Source of the DNA: Bacteroidota bacterium
Lineage (GTDB): Bacteria; Bacteroidota; Bacteroidia; UKL13-3
Length of the DNA: 64,000 bases
Assembly: GCA_947453415.1 (NCBI GenBank)
Contig: CANGGG010000002.1
Span: forward strand, 1 to 64,000
Reading direction: 5' to 3'
The notes below the pieces were generated by a model that was not told the origin of the DNA, did not search any database, and saw nothing but the letters and a program-made list of their open reading frames with translations. Of the stretch, positions 32,497 through 41,922 are shown piece by piece. Positions within the stretch are counted from its first letter, which is position 1, and every line of letters begins with the position of its first letter. The translations under genes and the position numbers were made by a program.

Positions 32497-32657
32497 ATAA
32501 TTTAAAAAGTTGAGTATGGTTTTTTCTATTGCTTTGGGTTTTTGTAGAACAAAGGCAATAATAACTTTTTTAGTATAATTTTTTTTGTAAAGTTTAGTTT
32601 ACCAAAACAATTTCAAAAACAACGTTCAATATAATGGTAAAGTATATTCATAAAAAA

Positions 32658-32685
32658 AGCCGAAGTTTTTTACTTCGACTTTTAA
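32658..32685. terminator. Hairpin terminator
   Basis: AAAGCCGAAG-ttttttA-CTTCGACTTTT. Confidence 0.7.
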
Positions 32686-32705
32686 ATATTTTAAAATGCA
32701 AAATG

Positions 32706-33410
32706 CTATTGTTTGATGATTTTTTGAACTACTAAACCTTTGTCACTTAAAGCATTTATCATATACATGCCAGCTGGCAACGATTCAATATTTAATTCAT
32801 TGCTAGGTGTATTTTGGGTTAATACTATTTTGCCCATTAAATCCAATACTTGAATATTACTGATATTTACACCTGAAATAAAAATATTGCCGCTGCTAGG
32901 ATTTGGGTAAATGGTAAAATTACTTTTATCAACTCTAGGAACGCCAATTTGACTTCCATTATAATCTATAATTATTGTTATAAATTGGTGTCCAAATGCT
33001 AAGTTGCTAGCTGTAAAACCTTCGTAAACAGTAAGATTTAATCTAAATGCTCTTTGTCCCCAAAAAACGTTGTCAGCTACAGGATTTATTTTAATTAATT
33101 TTTCGTTTCTAAATCCTAATTGACCAGGAGCAAATTCAACTTTTTGTTGGGCAGGAGTAATGCTAAAATGAACTCCGTTTACTGCATTTAACGAGGGGTC
33201 AGAACTTTTATCTTCAACTGAAAGTATAGCTGAATATGCTTGCAAAGTGCTATCTTGTTTGGTATTATATAAAGCAATTATTACAGATGAATTAGCATCT
33301 TTATTAGAAAAACTTTGGTAGTTTTCCTTGTAATCAAAACCATATGATATTTGTGCTTTAGCACCAACAAATAGCAATGTGCAAATTAATGATAAGTATA
33401 TTTTTTTCAT
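32706..33410 (-). CDS. T9SS type A sorting domain protein
   Basis: Signal peptide MKKIYLSLICTLLFVGAKAQ; C-terminal TIYPNPSSGNIFISG...LPAGMYMINALSDKGLVVQKIIKQ. Confidence 0.8.
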   Translation of the reverse strand: MKKIYLSLICTLLFVGAKAQISYGFDYKENYQSFSNKDANSSVIIALYNTKQDSTLQAYSAILSVEDKSSDPSLNAVNGVHFSITPAQQKVEFAPGQLGFRNEKLIKINPVADNVFWGQRAFRLNLTVYEGFTASNLAFGHQFITIIIDYNGSQIGVPRVDKSNFTIYPNPSSGNIFISGVNISNIQVLDLMGKIVLTQNTPSNELNIESLPAGMYMINALSDKGLVVQKIIKQ

Positions 33411-33502
33411 AATAGTAGTATTCGTTTCTGATTACAATAATAACGATTTGATTGATTTAAGCAAATCAAAAATAGTTGCTTTTACTTTAAAAATAAAATA
33501 TT

Positions 33503-35140
33503 TTAACGAATTCTTATTTTTTCGCCCACTTTTATTAGGTTCAAATTCCCATTATTTAACTGCCTTAAAATGGTTACAGACACATTGAATTTTCTGCTGA
33601 TTGCAAATAGTGTTTCTCCTTTTTCTACTTGATAATAATAGGGATCATTGGTATCAAGTTGCGGTTTATTTTCAGCTATCATTGAGTTTTTTACAGGTAC
33701 AATTATCAATCTTTGGTCTATTTTAATGTCATTATTTTCAATGGTATTGATAGCTTTTAAATCGGATACAGATATATTATACATTTTAGAAATTGCAAAA
33801 AGCGTTTCTCCATGTCTAACGATGTGATAACCTGGAACTGGTTGTGGTTCCTTGGTATCGGCACTTGGTAAATTAGGATTTACAATTAATTTTTGGCCAA
33901 TTTCAATATTATTATTTTTCAAGGCATTTAAAAATTGCAAAGCTTCTACTTTTACGTTGTATTTTTTTGCTATTCCATATAAAGTTTCACCTGCTTGTAC
34001 GGTATGAAAAAATGATAATTCAGATTTTTTTTCTTCCAAAGTGTCAAAATAACTCAATGTATTTTCATTTATGGGATACATTGTTTCTATATTTTTCATT
34101 GGGTCTTCGTAAACTGTTTCATTTAAAACAATGGTATCAATTTTAATTACATTAGGTGAAATTTCAGTTTTTATTATTTCAACTGAATCTTTTTGAATGG
34201 TATTATCAGCTATAATAATTGCTTGTGTTCTATTATTGTTTAAATAAATTAATTGTCCAACGGCTGGTTGTTGGCTTAAAATTAAATTGTTTCTTGAAAG
34301 AATTCTTTCTATTTTTATACCAAAACGCTGAGAAATACTGTGAATATTATCTCCTTTTGCAAAAGTATAAGTTTCAATTTCAGCTTTATTTTTTTTATGT
34401 TTTAGGTAAATGGTATCACCAGCTTTACATTCATCGTCTTTTTGTAAATCGTTGAATTTATAAATATTGAAAACTTTAATATCATAATTTAAAGCTATTT
34501 GAGCGTAGCTTTCATTGGCTTTTGCAGTAATAGCCGGCACACCATTAATAATTATTTCTTTACCATAAGTTTTTACAATTTCGGCTTTGGCTACAGCTTT
34601 TTCAATTTGTTCTTCTTCGCTAATTTTTACAGCATCATATTTATTCAAATGGTGTTTTTCAATAAATGAAATAATTAATTCTGGATATTGTGGATTGGTG
34701 GCATAACCCGCTTTTTTTAAACCAAAAGCCCAAGCTTTGTAATCTTTACTATCTAAATCAAACAAGAAAGCATAGCGTTTGCCATTCATTAAAAAATCGG
34801 AATGGTCGCGGTAGCTATCAATAGCAGCATCGTATTTTCTAAAACATTCTTGCGGAGCATCATCGTCTTCATTCAGTGTTTGTCCTGTCCAAGTATTTTT
34901 ACATTTTATACCAAAATGATTATTTGCTTGTGTTGCTAAACGGCTGTTTCCATTGCCACTTTCCAATATTCCTTGGGCTAAGGTAATGCTAGCAGGAATA
35001 TGGCTTCTGTACATTTCTTCCACTGCCAAAGCTGAGTATTTTTCAATGTATTGTTCCACCGTTAATTTTGGTTTTACATCATCTTGTGCAAATGAAATAA
35101 AGCCCAAAAGACAAAGAAATAGACTAATAATTTGTTTCAT
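33503..35140 (-). CDS. Glucosaminidase (muramidase-like) with multiple LysM domains
   Basis: YIEKYSALAVEEMYRSHIPASITLAQGILESGNGNSRLATQANNHFGIKC, followed by LysM repeats (HTVQAGETLYGIAKKYNVKVEALQFLN; HIVRHGETLFAISKMYNISVSDLKAIN; YQVEKGETLFAISRKFNVSVTILRQLN). Confidence 0.92.
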   Translation of the reverse strand: MKQIISLFLCLLGFISFAQDDVKPKLTVEQYIEKYSALAVEEMYRSHIPASITLAQGILESGNGNSRLATQANNHFGIKCKNTWTGQTLNEDDDAPQECFRKYDAAIDSYRDHSDFLMNGKRYAFLFDLDSKDYKAWAFGLKKAGYATNPQYPELIISFIEKHHLNKYDAVKISEEEQIEKAVAKAEIVKTYGKEIIINGVPAITAKANESYAQIALNYDIKVFNIYKFNDLQKDDECKAGDTIYLKHKKNKAEIETYTFAKGDNIHSISQRFGIKIERILSRNNLILSQQPAVGQLIYLNNNRTQAIIIADNTIQKDSVEIIKTEISPNVIKIDTIVLNETVYEDPMKNIETMYPINENTLSYFDTLEEKKSELSFFHTVQAGETLYGIAKKYNVKVEALQFLNALKNNNIEIGQKLIVNPNLPSADTKEPQPVPGYHIVRHGETLFAISKMYNISVSDLKAINTIENNDIKIDQRLIIVPVKNSMIAENKPQLDTNDPYYYQVEKGETLFAISRKFNVSVTILRQLNNGNLNLIKVGEKIRIR

Positions 35141-35272
35141 AATTTTTGAAAATCGTAATTAACAAAACTAATGTCTATTCTGTTTTTATGATTAAATGAT
35201 ATGCATTGCATTGCTAACAATTACATTAGCTTGTTTAACAAAATGTACGTTTTGAATGAATGGAAATAAAAA

Positions 35273-35338
35273 GTCGTTCAGAAGGAAACTCCTTGCCTTA
35301 CAAACATAGTATGCATTATAAAAAAATGCGCTGCATTG
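35273..35338. repeat. Palindromic dispersed repeat, unit 1 (degenerate)
   Basis: GTCGTTCAGAAGGAAACTCCTTGCCTT ... ATGCGCTGCATTG; shares both ends with units 2 and 3. Confidence 0.6.
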
Positions 35339-35391
35339 GATTTCTTGTTATTTTCAAAAAGTTTATATTTGCTTAAAGAAAAAAAATTCAA

Positions 35392-35691
35392 ATGTCAAAT
35401 TTTGATTTAAATAACTATGTTTATATAACCACTAATCCGAGAAAAACAGTTTTATATACTGGTGTTACTAACGATTTACAACGAAGAATCAATGAGCATC
35501 AATCTAACAAAGGTAATAGTTCAACTTTTGCAGGTAAATACTATTGTTATGAATTGATTTATTATGAAGTTTTCAAAGATATTGTACAAGCTATAAATAG
35601 AGAAAAAGAAATAAAGAATTTATCGAGAGAAGATAAATTTGATTTAATACGAAAATCAAATCCTTATCTAAAAAAAATTGAATTATATTAA
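35392..35691 (+). CDS. GIY-YIG nuclease family protein
   Basis: YVYITTNPRKTVLYTGVTNDLQRRINEHQ...AINREKEIKNLSREDKFDLIRKSNP. Confidence 0.92.
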   Translation: MSNFDLNNYVYITTNPRKTVLYTGVTNDLQRRINEHQSNKGNSSTFAGKYYCYELIYYEVFKDIVQAINREKEIKNLSREDKFDLIRKSNPYLKKIELY

Positions 35692-35697
35692 TCAAAA

Positions 35698-35782
35698 GTC
35701 ATTCAGAAGGAAACTCCTTTCCTTTGCAACCAACTCATTTGCATCAATGTTGTTATGAGCCAAAGGAGATGCGCAGCATGAC
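35698..35782. repeat. Palindromic dispersed repeat, unit 2
   Basis: GTCATTCAGAAGGAAACTCCTTTCCTTTG ... CAAAGGAGATGCGCAGCATGAC; ends are inverted repeats (GTCAT..CTCCTTTG). Confidence 0.7.
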
Positions 35783-35799
35783 AGCAACGACAATACTCA

Positions 35800-35897
35800 G
35801 TCATTCAGAAGTACCGCTCAAGCGGTATCATTGCCTAGGCAACCAGCTCAGTAATATCAATGTTGGTTTTGCACTCAAAGGAGATGCGCTGCATGAC
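35800..35897. repeat. Palindromic dispersed repeat, unit 3
   Basis: GTCATTCAGAAGTACCGCTC ... CAAAGGAGATGCGCTGCATGAC. Confidence 0.7.
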
Positions 35898-35993
35898 ACC
35901 TTTCTTCAATCCTTTTTCGAGTATTTTTTAAATAAATAAATCATACCTATTCCTAATGAAAAAATGATAACATAAAAAAATATTCCCATGGTT

Positions 35994-36488
35994 TTATTTA
36001 GTTAATTCTGTTTGCAAGGCAATCATTTTTAAAGCGGTTTCTGCGGCTTCTACACCTTTGTTTCCGTGCTTTCCACCACTGCGTTCTTTTGCTTGTTTTA
36101 AATCGTTGGTGGTTAATACACCAAAAACAATTGGCATATTATATTGTAATCCTACTAACATAATTCCATTGGCACAAGCATCGCTAATAAAATCAAAATG
36201 AGGAGTGTCGCCTTTAATAATGCAGCCAATGGTAATAATGGCATCACATTTTTTATTTTCGGCTAAAAGCTGCGCACCAAAAGCTAATTCATAAGCTCCA
36301 GGAACATAACTGATTAAAATATTTTTTTCTTTAACACCCATTTCAGTTAAAAACTCAATGGCACCATCGCGCATGGCAAAAGTAATTTCGCTATTCCATT
36401 CAGCTACTACCATACAAATTTTAGATTTTGTAAATGCTTTGCTTATTTTCAAATCAGTGTTTGAAAGGTTTTTTAAATCGCTTGACAT
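35994..36488 (-). CDS. ribH: 6,7-dimethyl-8-ribityllumazine synthase
   Basis: VAEWNSEITFAMRDGAIEFLTEMGV..SYVPGAYELAFGAQLLAENKKCDAIITIGCIIKGDTPHFDFISDACANGIM. Confidence 0.96.
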   Translation of the reverse strand: MSSDLKNLSNTDLKISKAFTKSKICMVVAEWNSEITFAMRDGAIEFLTEMGVKEKNILISYVPGAYELAFGAQLLAENKKCDAIITIGCIIKGDTPHFDFISDACANGIMLVGLQYNMPIVFGVLTTNDLKQAKERSGGKHGNKGVEAAETALKMIALQTELTK

Positions 36489-36507
36489 ATTTTTATTTAT
36501 TGATAAA

Positions 36508-36541
36508 AAAAGAGGCTAACTTTAAAGTGCAGCCTCTTTTG
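36508..36541 (-). terminator. Terminator hairpin
   Basis: AAAAAGAGGCTaactttaaagtgcAGCCTCTTTT. Confidence 0.75.
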
Positions 36542-36572
36542 GGTTTATAGTTCGTTAATGCTAGAAACATTT

Positions 36573-36629
36573 GTCAGTTCGAGCGAAGTCGAGAACAGTT
36601 AAAAACGTCTCAACTTCGCTCGCAATGAC
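36573..36629. repeat. Palindromic repeat (GTCA-TTCGAGCGAAGTCGAGA type)
   Basis: GTCAGTTCGAGCGAAGTCGAGA ... TCTCAACTTCGCTCGCAATGAC are near-inverted repeats. Confidence 0.65.
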
Positions 36630-36636
36630 GATTAAA

Positions 36637-37332
36637 TTAATTATTTTCGTTATTGGCTTTTGCTCTTTCTAAGAATTTATCAATATCGCCAGCCTCAGTT
36701 GATTCAGGGTAATCAGATTTAATTTTTTCGTACATGCTTAAAGCATTACTCCAATCTTTTTGTTCTTCGTAAACCAATCCTGCTTTCTTTAAATATATAG
36801 GAGCTGTTAATTTGTTTTTGCCCATGTTAGCAGCTTTGGTATAATTTTTTACAGCTTTATCAAAATCATTTGATTCGCTATATGCATCACCTAATAAGCC
36901 AGTAGCAATTGGCCCCATTAATTTATTGTCAGTATCAAAATCTTCTAACTGAGAAATTGCATTTGCAAAATCACCTTTTTGCATGTAGCAAATACCAGCA
37001 TAAAAATGTGATAAGTTTGCAGTTTTAGTCATGCTAAAATCATCTGCAATAGCTAAAAAACCTAATTTATCGCCTTTACCATTTAAAGCTAAATCAAAAG
37101 AATCTATTTCAAACCATGCTTGAGCAGGAAAAATTGCAATTTGTGCTTCTTTTTCTTTTGGACCTAAATAAAATTGAGTGAAAGCCCAATATAAAGCTAC
37201 TAAACCAATGATAGCTGAACCAACTATGGTAATAATTTTTTTGTTTTCATGGTAAAAATGCTCCACTTTATGGGTAGTTTCCATAATTGTTGCATCTATA
37301 TCTAATCCTGAATCTTTGTTTTTTTCTGACAT
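36637..37332 (-). CDS. Membrane-anchored tetratricopeptide repeat protein (YfgM-like)
   Basis: Single TM (KIITIVGSAIIGLVALYWAF) and TPR-like repeats. Confidence 0.75.
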   Translation of the reverse strand: MSEKNKDSGLDIDATIMETTHKVEHFYHENKKIITIVGSAIIGLVALYWAFTQFYLGPKEKEAQIAIFPAQAWFEIDSFDLALNGKGDKLGFLAIADDFSMTKTANLSHFYAGICYMQKGDFANAISQLEDFDTDNKLMGPIATGLLGDAYSESNDFDKAVKNYTKAANMGKNKLTAPIYLKKAGLVYEEQKDWSNALSMYEKIKSDYPESTEAGDIDKFLERAKANNENN

Positions 37333-37375
37333 TTCCTTTTGATTAATTTTTGAAATTTATTTATTTATAATATTG

Positions 37376-38365
37376 TTATTCTGTAATAAATGGATAATTT
37401 GGTTCTGAATATACATCTTCGAATAAAGCTGATTGCTCAGGATAAGCTGAGTTTTCGCTAAATTCAACCGAGGCCAAAATTGTTTCCATAATTTTTTCTT
37501 CAATGCCATCTAATTCAGCTTGAGAGGCCCAATTATTGTCCATAATTGTTTGTCTTACTCTTTCTAAAGGATCGCGCATTTTATATTCTTCTACTTCTTC
37601 TTTAGTTCTGTATTTTGCTGGGTCACTCATTGAATGTCCACGGTAACGATACGTTCTAATTTCTAAAAAAGTTGGACCATCACCATTTCTGGCTCTGTCG
37701 GCAGCTTCGGCTATCGCTGTGTGAACAGCTTCTGCTTGCATTCCATCTACTTCGCTACAAGGCATATCGTAAGCTAAACCAATTTTATAAATGTCCATTT
37801 GTGTGGTAGTTCTTTCTACTGAAGTTCCCATGGCATAACCGTTGTTTTCGCAAACAAAAATAACAGGAATTTTCCATAACATAGCCATGTTAAAGGCTTC
37901 ATGTAATGCACCTTGACGAACCGCACCATCGCCAAAATAGCAAACAGTAACTTGTTTTCCGCCACGGTACATATCGGCAAAAGCTAATCCTGCACCTAAA
38001 GGAATTTGCCCTCCAACGATTCCATGTCCACCAAAAAAATTATGTTCTTTGCTAAATAAATGCATTGAACCACCTTTTCCTTTTGAACATCCTGTAACTT
38101 TACCGTATAATTCGGCCATTACTTCATTTGGAGTAATTCCACAAGCCAGAGCATGCGCATGATCGCGATAAGCAGTAATGATTCTGTCATCGCTATTTAA
38201 TGCACTCATTGTTCCAGCCACAACTGCTTCCTGGCCAATGTATAAATGACAAAAGCCTTTTATTTTTTGTTGTCCATATAGTTGAGCTGTTTTCTCTTCA
38301 AATCTGCGCATTAGCATCATTTGCTCAAACCAATGCATGTAAGTTTCTTTTGTAAAGCCTGTCAT
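37376..38365 (-). CDS. pdhA: Pyruvate dehydrogenase E1 component, alpha subunit
   Basis: RRFEEKTAQLYGQQKIKGFCHLYIGQEAVVAGTMSAL..GGHGIVGGQIPLGAGLAFA..YRYRGHSMSDPAKYRTKEEVEEY. Confidence 0.95.
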   Translation of the reverse strand: MTGFTKETYMHWFEQMMLMRRFEEKTAQLYGQQKIKGFCHLYIGQEAVVAGTMSALNSDDRIITAYRDHAHALACGITPNEVMAELYGKVTGCSKGKGGSMHLFSKEHNFFGGHGIVGGQIPLGAGLAFADMYRGGKQVTVCYFGDGAVRQGALHEAFNMAMLWKIPVIFVCENNGYAMGTSVERTTTQMDIYKIGLAYDMPCSEVDGMQAEAVHTAIAEAADRARNGDGPTFLEIRTYRYRGHSMSDPAKYRTKEEVEEYKMRDPLERVRQTIMDNNWASQAELDGIEEKIMETILASVEFSENSAYPEQSALFEDVYSEPNYPFITE

Positions 38366-38450
38366 AATTTTAAAGGAATGCAAAAAAACAAAAAAATAAC
38401 TAAGTTAAAAAGGGTTTTCTTTAAAATAATAAACTGATAATCAAATGTAA

Positions 38451-38483
38451 AATTTTGAATTTTGAATTTTGAATTTTGAATTG
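38451..38483. repeat. Short tandem repeat (AATTTTG x4)
   Basis: aattttgaattttgaattttgaattttgaattg in an AT-rich intergenic region. Confidence 0.8.
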
Positions 38484-38738
38484 ATTGAATTCTTTGCTTT
38501 TAAAGTCTGGTTTTTTTGAAAAAAATTATGAATATTTTAAAATGTATATACAGCAAAAACAATTTAACAATCTATCAATTTAACAATTAAAAGCATTCTT
38601 GTATTTTTCTCCCGATTTTTCAATCTTGTAATCTTTTAATTCAAAAAACATAACATAAAACAGTCTTATTGAATTTTGCTCACTAATTAAAACTCTTTAT
38701 TTTCGCACAAATTACAAAGTTACTTACACTAATAAATT

Positions 38739-39968
38739 ATGACTAAAATAAAAGTTGCCAACCCAGTGGTTGAATTAGATGGCGATGAAATGACTCGCAT
38801 TATTTGGAAGTTTATCAAAGACAAATTGATTCTTCCTTACCTAGATTTAGATGTTAAATACTACGATTTAGGAATGGAATACAGAGATGAAACCAACGAT
38901 CAAGTTACGATAGATGCTGCTGAAGCAATAAAAAAATATGGCGTTGGTATTAAATGTGCTACCATTACTCCTGACGAACAACGTGTAGAAGAATTTGGCT
39001 TAAAACAAATGTGGAAAAGCCCGAACGGTACGATCCGTAATATATTAGATGGAACAGTTTTCCGCGAACCTATTGTTTGTAAAAATGTTCCTCGTTTAGT
39101 TCCAAATTGGACTGCTCCAATTTGTATTGGCCGTCATGCTTTTGGTGATCAATACCGCGCTACCGATTTTGTAACAAAAGGAAAAGGAAAATTAACCATT
39201 ACTTTTACTCCAGAAGATGGCTCTGATGCTCAAAATTTTGAAGTATATAATTTCAAAAGTGATGGTGTTGCTTTAGCAATGTATAATACCGATGAAAGTA
39301 TCCGTGGTTTTGCGCATTCATGTTTTAATCAAGCATTGACAAAAAAATGGCCTTTATATTTATCAACTAAAAATACCATTTTGAAAAAATATGATGGTAG
39401 GTTTAAAGATATTTTTGAAGAAATTTACCAAGCAGATTACAAAGCTAAATTTGTAGCAGCTGGAATCGTTTACGAACATCGTTTAATTGATGACATGGTG
39501 GCTTCGGCTTTAAAATGGAACGGAAATTTTGTTTGGGCTTGTAAAAACTATGATGGCGATGTGCAATCTGACACCGTAGCACAAGGTTTTGGTTCATTGG
39601 GTTTAATGACTTCTGTGTTAATTACTCCTGATGGAAAAGTAATGGAAGCAGAAGCCGCTCACGGAACGGTTACTCGCCATTACCGCGATCACCAAGCTGG
39701 TAAACCAACTTCTACTAACCCAATTGCAAGTATTTTTGCTTGGACGCGTGGATTGGAGTTTAGAGGTAAATTAGACAACAACCAAGAGCTTATTAATTTC
39801 TGTCACGCGTTAGAAGCTGTTTGTATTGAAACAGTAGAAAGCGGTAAAATGACCAAAGATTTAGCAGTTTGTATTCATGGAAATAAAGTGACTTTAGGCG
39901 AACATTACCTAAACACACAAGATTTTTTAGATGCAATTGATACTAATTTAAAAGCTAAATTAGCTTAA
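38739..39968 (+). CDS. icd: NADP-dependent isocitrate dehydrogenase
   Basis: [81 protein letters not shown]. Confidence 0.97.
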   Translation: MTKIKVANPVVELDGDEMTRIIWKFIKDKLILPYLDLDVKYYDLGMEYRDETNDQVTIDAAEAIKKYGVGIKCATITPDEQRVEEFGLKQMWKSPNGTIRNILDGTVFREPIVCKNVPRLVPNWTAPICIGRHAFGDQYRATDFVTKGKGKLTITFTPEDGSDAQNFEVYNFKSDGVALAMYNTDESIRGFAHSCFNQALTKKWPLYLSTKNTILKKYDGRFKDIFEEIYQADYKAKFVAAGIVYEHRLIDDMVASALKWNGNFVWACKNYDGDVQSDTVAQGFGSLGLMTSVLITPDGKVMEAEAAHGTVTRHYRDHQAGKPTSTNPIASIFAWTRGLEFRGKLDNNQELINFCHALEAVCIETVESGKMTKDLAVCIHGNKVTLGEHYLNTQDFLDAIDTNLKAKLA

Positions 39969-40147
39969 ATATTGTCTGCAAGAAAACTACAATTTCATCG
40001 TTATGCTCACTATAAAAATGGTCATTTAGGATACTTCGACTACGCTCAGTACAAGTTGTAAACTCCCATATTTTCTAGTATTACAAGCCTCGAACTTGAA
40101 ATTTTCTTATCAGACATTTATCTCAATAATTACCAAATATTTTTTAC

Positions 40148-40182
40148 ACCAAAAAGCCTCGAAATTTCGGGGCTTTTTGGTG
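40148..40182. terminator. Hairpin terminator
   Basis: ACCAAAAAGCCtcgaaatttcggGGCTTTTTGGT. Confidence 0.75.
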
Positions 40183-40325
40183 ACATCATTTTTTTAGAAT
40201 TTTTTTAGAATTTTCATAAATTAATTTTCAAATATTTAATTAAACATTTCGTTTATGTTTTAAAAAATGGAATAATATTTGAATAAAAGAAATTTTACTA
40301 AAATATAAATTGAAAGAAAAAACAC

Positions 40326-41792
40326 ATGAAAAAGTACACATTAATTTTCGCAGTAGCATGCCTTGGAGGTTTGTCTGCAATTGGGTTAAGCAAGTTATTT
40401 GGAAGTAAACAAAACGCCACAGAATTTACTCAAAATTACTTAGCAAGGTATGCAAGTTTGTCAGCCTCAGCCGACAGACCTGATTTTGTGGCAGTAGCCG
40501 AATTAGTAACGCCTACAGTAGTTCATATTTTAACGGTTGTTGATCAACCCCAAACACGCAACGACCAACCACAAGAAATAAATCCATTTGATTTTTTTGG
40601 AGGAAGAGGTTTCAGCATGCCACAACAAGGACCCAGAACCGGAAGTGGTAGCGGTGTAATTATTTCAGAAAATGGATTAATAGTTACCAATAACCATGTA
40701 ATAGATGGTGCCACTAAAATAAAAGTAATTTTAAACGATAAGCGTGAATATGATGCTGAATTGTTAGGAAAAGATGTAAATACTGATTTAGCCTTGTTAA
40801 GAATTTCGGAAAGTAATTTGCCATTTGCGGTTATTGGAAATAGTGATGAAGTAAAAGTTGGGCAATGGGTTTTAGCCGTTGGCAATCCATTTAATTTAAC
40901 CTCAACTGTTACCGCTGGAATTATCAGTGCCAAAGGTAGAAACTTGAATATAAATAGAGGCAATGGACAACAATATCCTATTGAATCATTTATACAAACA
41001 GATGCGGCAGTAAATCCAGGAAATAGTGGTGGAGCATTGGTTAATCAAGATGGTAAATTGGTAGGAATTAATACCGCCATTGCCAGTGAAACTGGTCAGT
41101 ATGCAGGTTATGCTTTTGCCATTCCTAGTAATTTAATGCAAAAAGTAATCAATGATTTACAAAAATATGGAACGGTACAACGTGGTGTTTTAGGTGTTGA
41201 AATTTCGGATGTAGATGGTGAACTTGCCGATAAATTAGGTTTGAAAGAAGTAAAAGGAGTTTATGTAAGAAATGTAAAAGAAAACAGTGCAGCTGAAGAA
41301 GCAGGTTTAAAATCGGATGATGTGATTGTTTCGGCCGATGGCGTAGATACCAAAACTACTCCTGAATTACAAGAAATGATTGGTAAGAAAAATCCAGGCG
41401 ATATTGTAAAAGTAAAAGTAATAAGAGAAGGAAAAGAAAAGTTTTTTGATGTAAAATTAAAAGGCTTAGACGGAAAAACTACTTTAAAAATTGCGGAGAA
41501 AACGGAAGTAAACAAAGCTTTAGATACCGATTTTGAAACGCTTTCCCGCGATGAAAGATTGAAATTAAAAATTGCCAGTGGTATTAAAGTAAAAAACTTT
41601 GGGTCTAAAAGTATTTTAAGAGCTGCAGGAGTTCCAATTGGTTTTGTAATCACAAGCATTGATAAAAAAGCAGTGGCAACTGTAAACGATGTAAAAACTG
41701 CTTTTGAAGGTAAAAAAGGTGCAGTTTTAGTGGAAGGAATAAAAGCCGATGGCACACAAGATTATTATGCTGTAAAAATAGCGAGTAAGTAA
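40326..41792 (+). CDS. degP: DegP/HtrA (Do-family) periplasmic serine protease with PDZ domains
   Basis: GSGVIISENGLIVTNNHVIDGA, DVNTDLALLRI, FIQTDAAVNPGNSGGALVNQDGKLVGINTAIAS; PDZ domains follow. Confidence 0.94.
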   Translation: MKKYTLIFAVACLGGLSAIGLSKLFGSKQNATEFTQNYLARYASLSASADRPDFVAVAELVTPTVVHILTVVDQPQTRNDQPQEINPFDFFGGRGFSMPQQGPRTGSGSGVIISENGLIVTNNHVIDGATKIKVILNDKREYDAELLGKDVNTDLALLRISESNLPFAVIGNSDEVKVGQWVLAVGNPFNLTSTVTAGIISAKGRNLNINRGNGQQYPIESFIQTDAAVNPGNSGGALVNQDGKLVGINTAIASETGQYAGYAFAIPSNLMQKVINDLQKYGTVQRGVLGVEISDVDGELADKLGLKEVKGVYVRNVKENSAAEEAGLKSDDVIVSADGVDTKTTPELQEMIGKKNPGDIVKVKVIREGKEKFFDVKLKGLDGKTTLKIAEKTEVNKALDTDFETLSRDERLKLKIASGIKVKNFGSKSILRAAGVPIGFVITSIDKKAVATVNDVKTAFEGKKGAVLVEGIKADGTQDYYAVKIASK

Positions 41793-41808
41793 ACTCAATA
41801 ATTTTAAT

Positions 41809-41843
41809 AAGCCGACTGTATGAAAATGCAGTCGGCTTTTTTT
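41809..41843. terminator. Terminator downstream of degP
   Basis: AAGCCGACTGtatgaaaatgCAGTCGGCTTTTTTT. Confidence 0.85.
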
Positions 41844-41870
41844 GTAAAATTAAATTGGGCTTTGTTAGTT

Positions 41871-41919
41871 ACCCGTCTGACGCCTTAGCAACGCAAAGGC
41901 TTTTTAAGCGTCTGACGGG
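41871..41919. repeat. 49-bp palindromic direct repeat, copy 1 (pair with 52095-52143)
   Basis: ACCCGTCTGACGCCTTAGCAACGCAAAGGCTTTTTAAGCGTCTGACGGG. Confidence 0.9.
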
Positions 41920-41922
41920 GTG

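Noticed and set aside
35724-35939. 71-aa plus-strand ORF after the GIY-YIG gene
   Set aside because: It lies almost entirely within palindromic repeat units 2 and 3; no protein features.
38451-38483. AATTTTG tandem repeat upstream of icd
   Set aside because: Simple AT-rich microsatellite; no evidence of function beyond possible slippage.
40030-40055. ACTTCGACTACGCTCAGTACAAG segment downstream of icd
   Set aside because: Looks like one arm of a dispersed palindromic repeat, but no convincing second arm was found nearby.
40544-40963. Long antisense ORFs inside degP (also 41261-41755)
   Set aside because: Antisense to a clearly conserved protease; low-complexity hydrophobic translations expected from the opposite strand.
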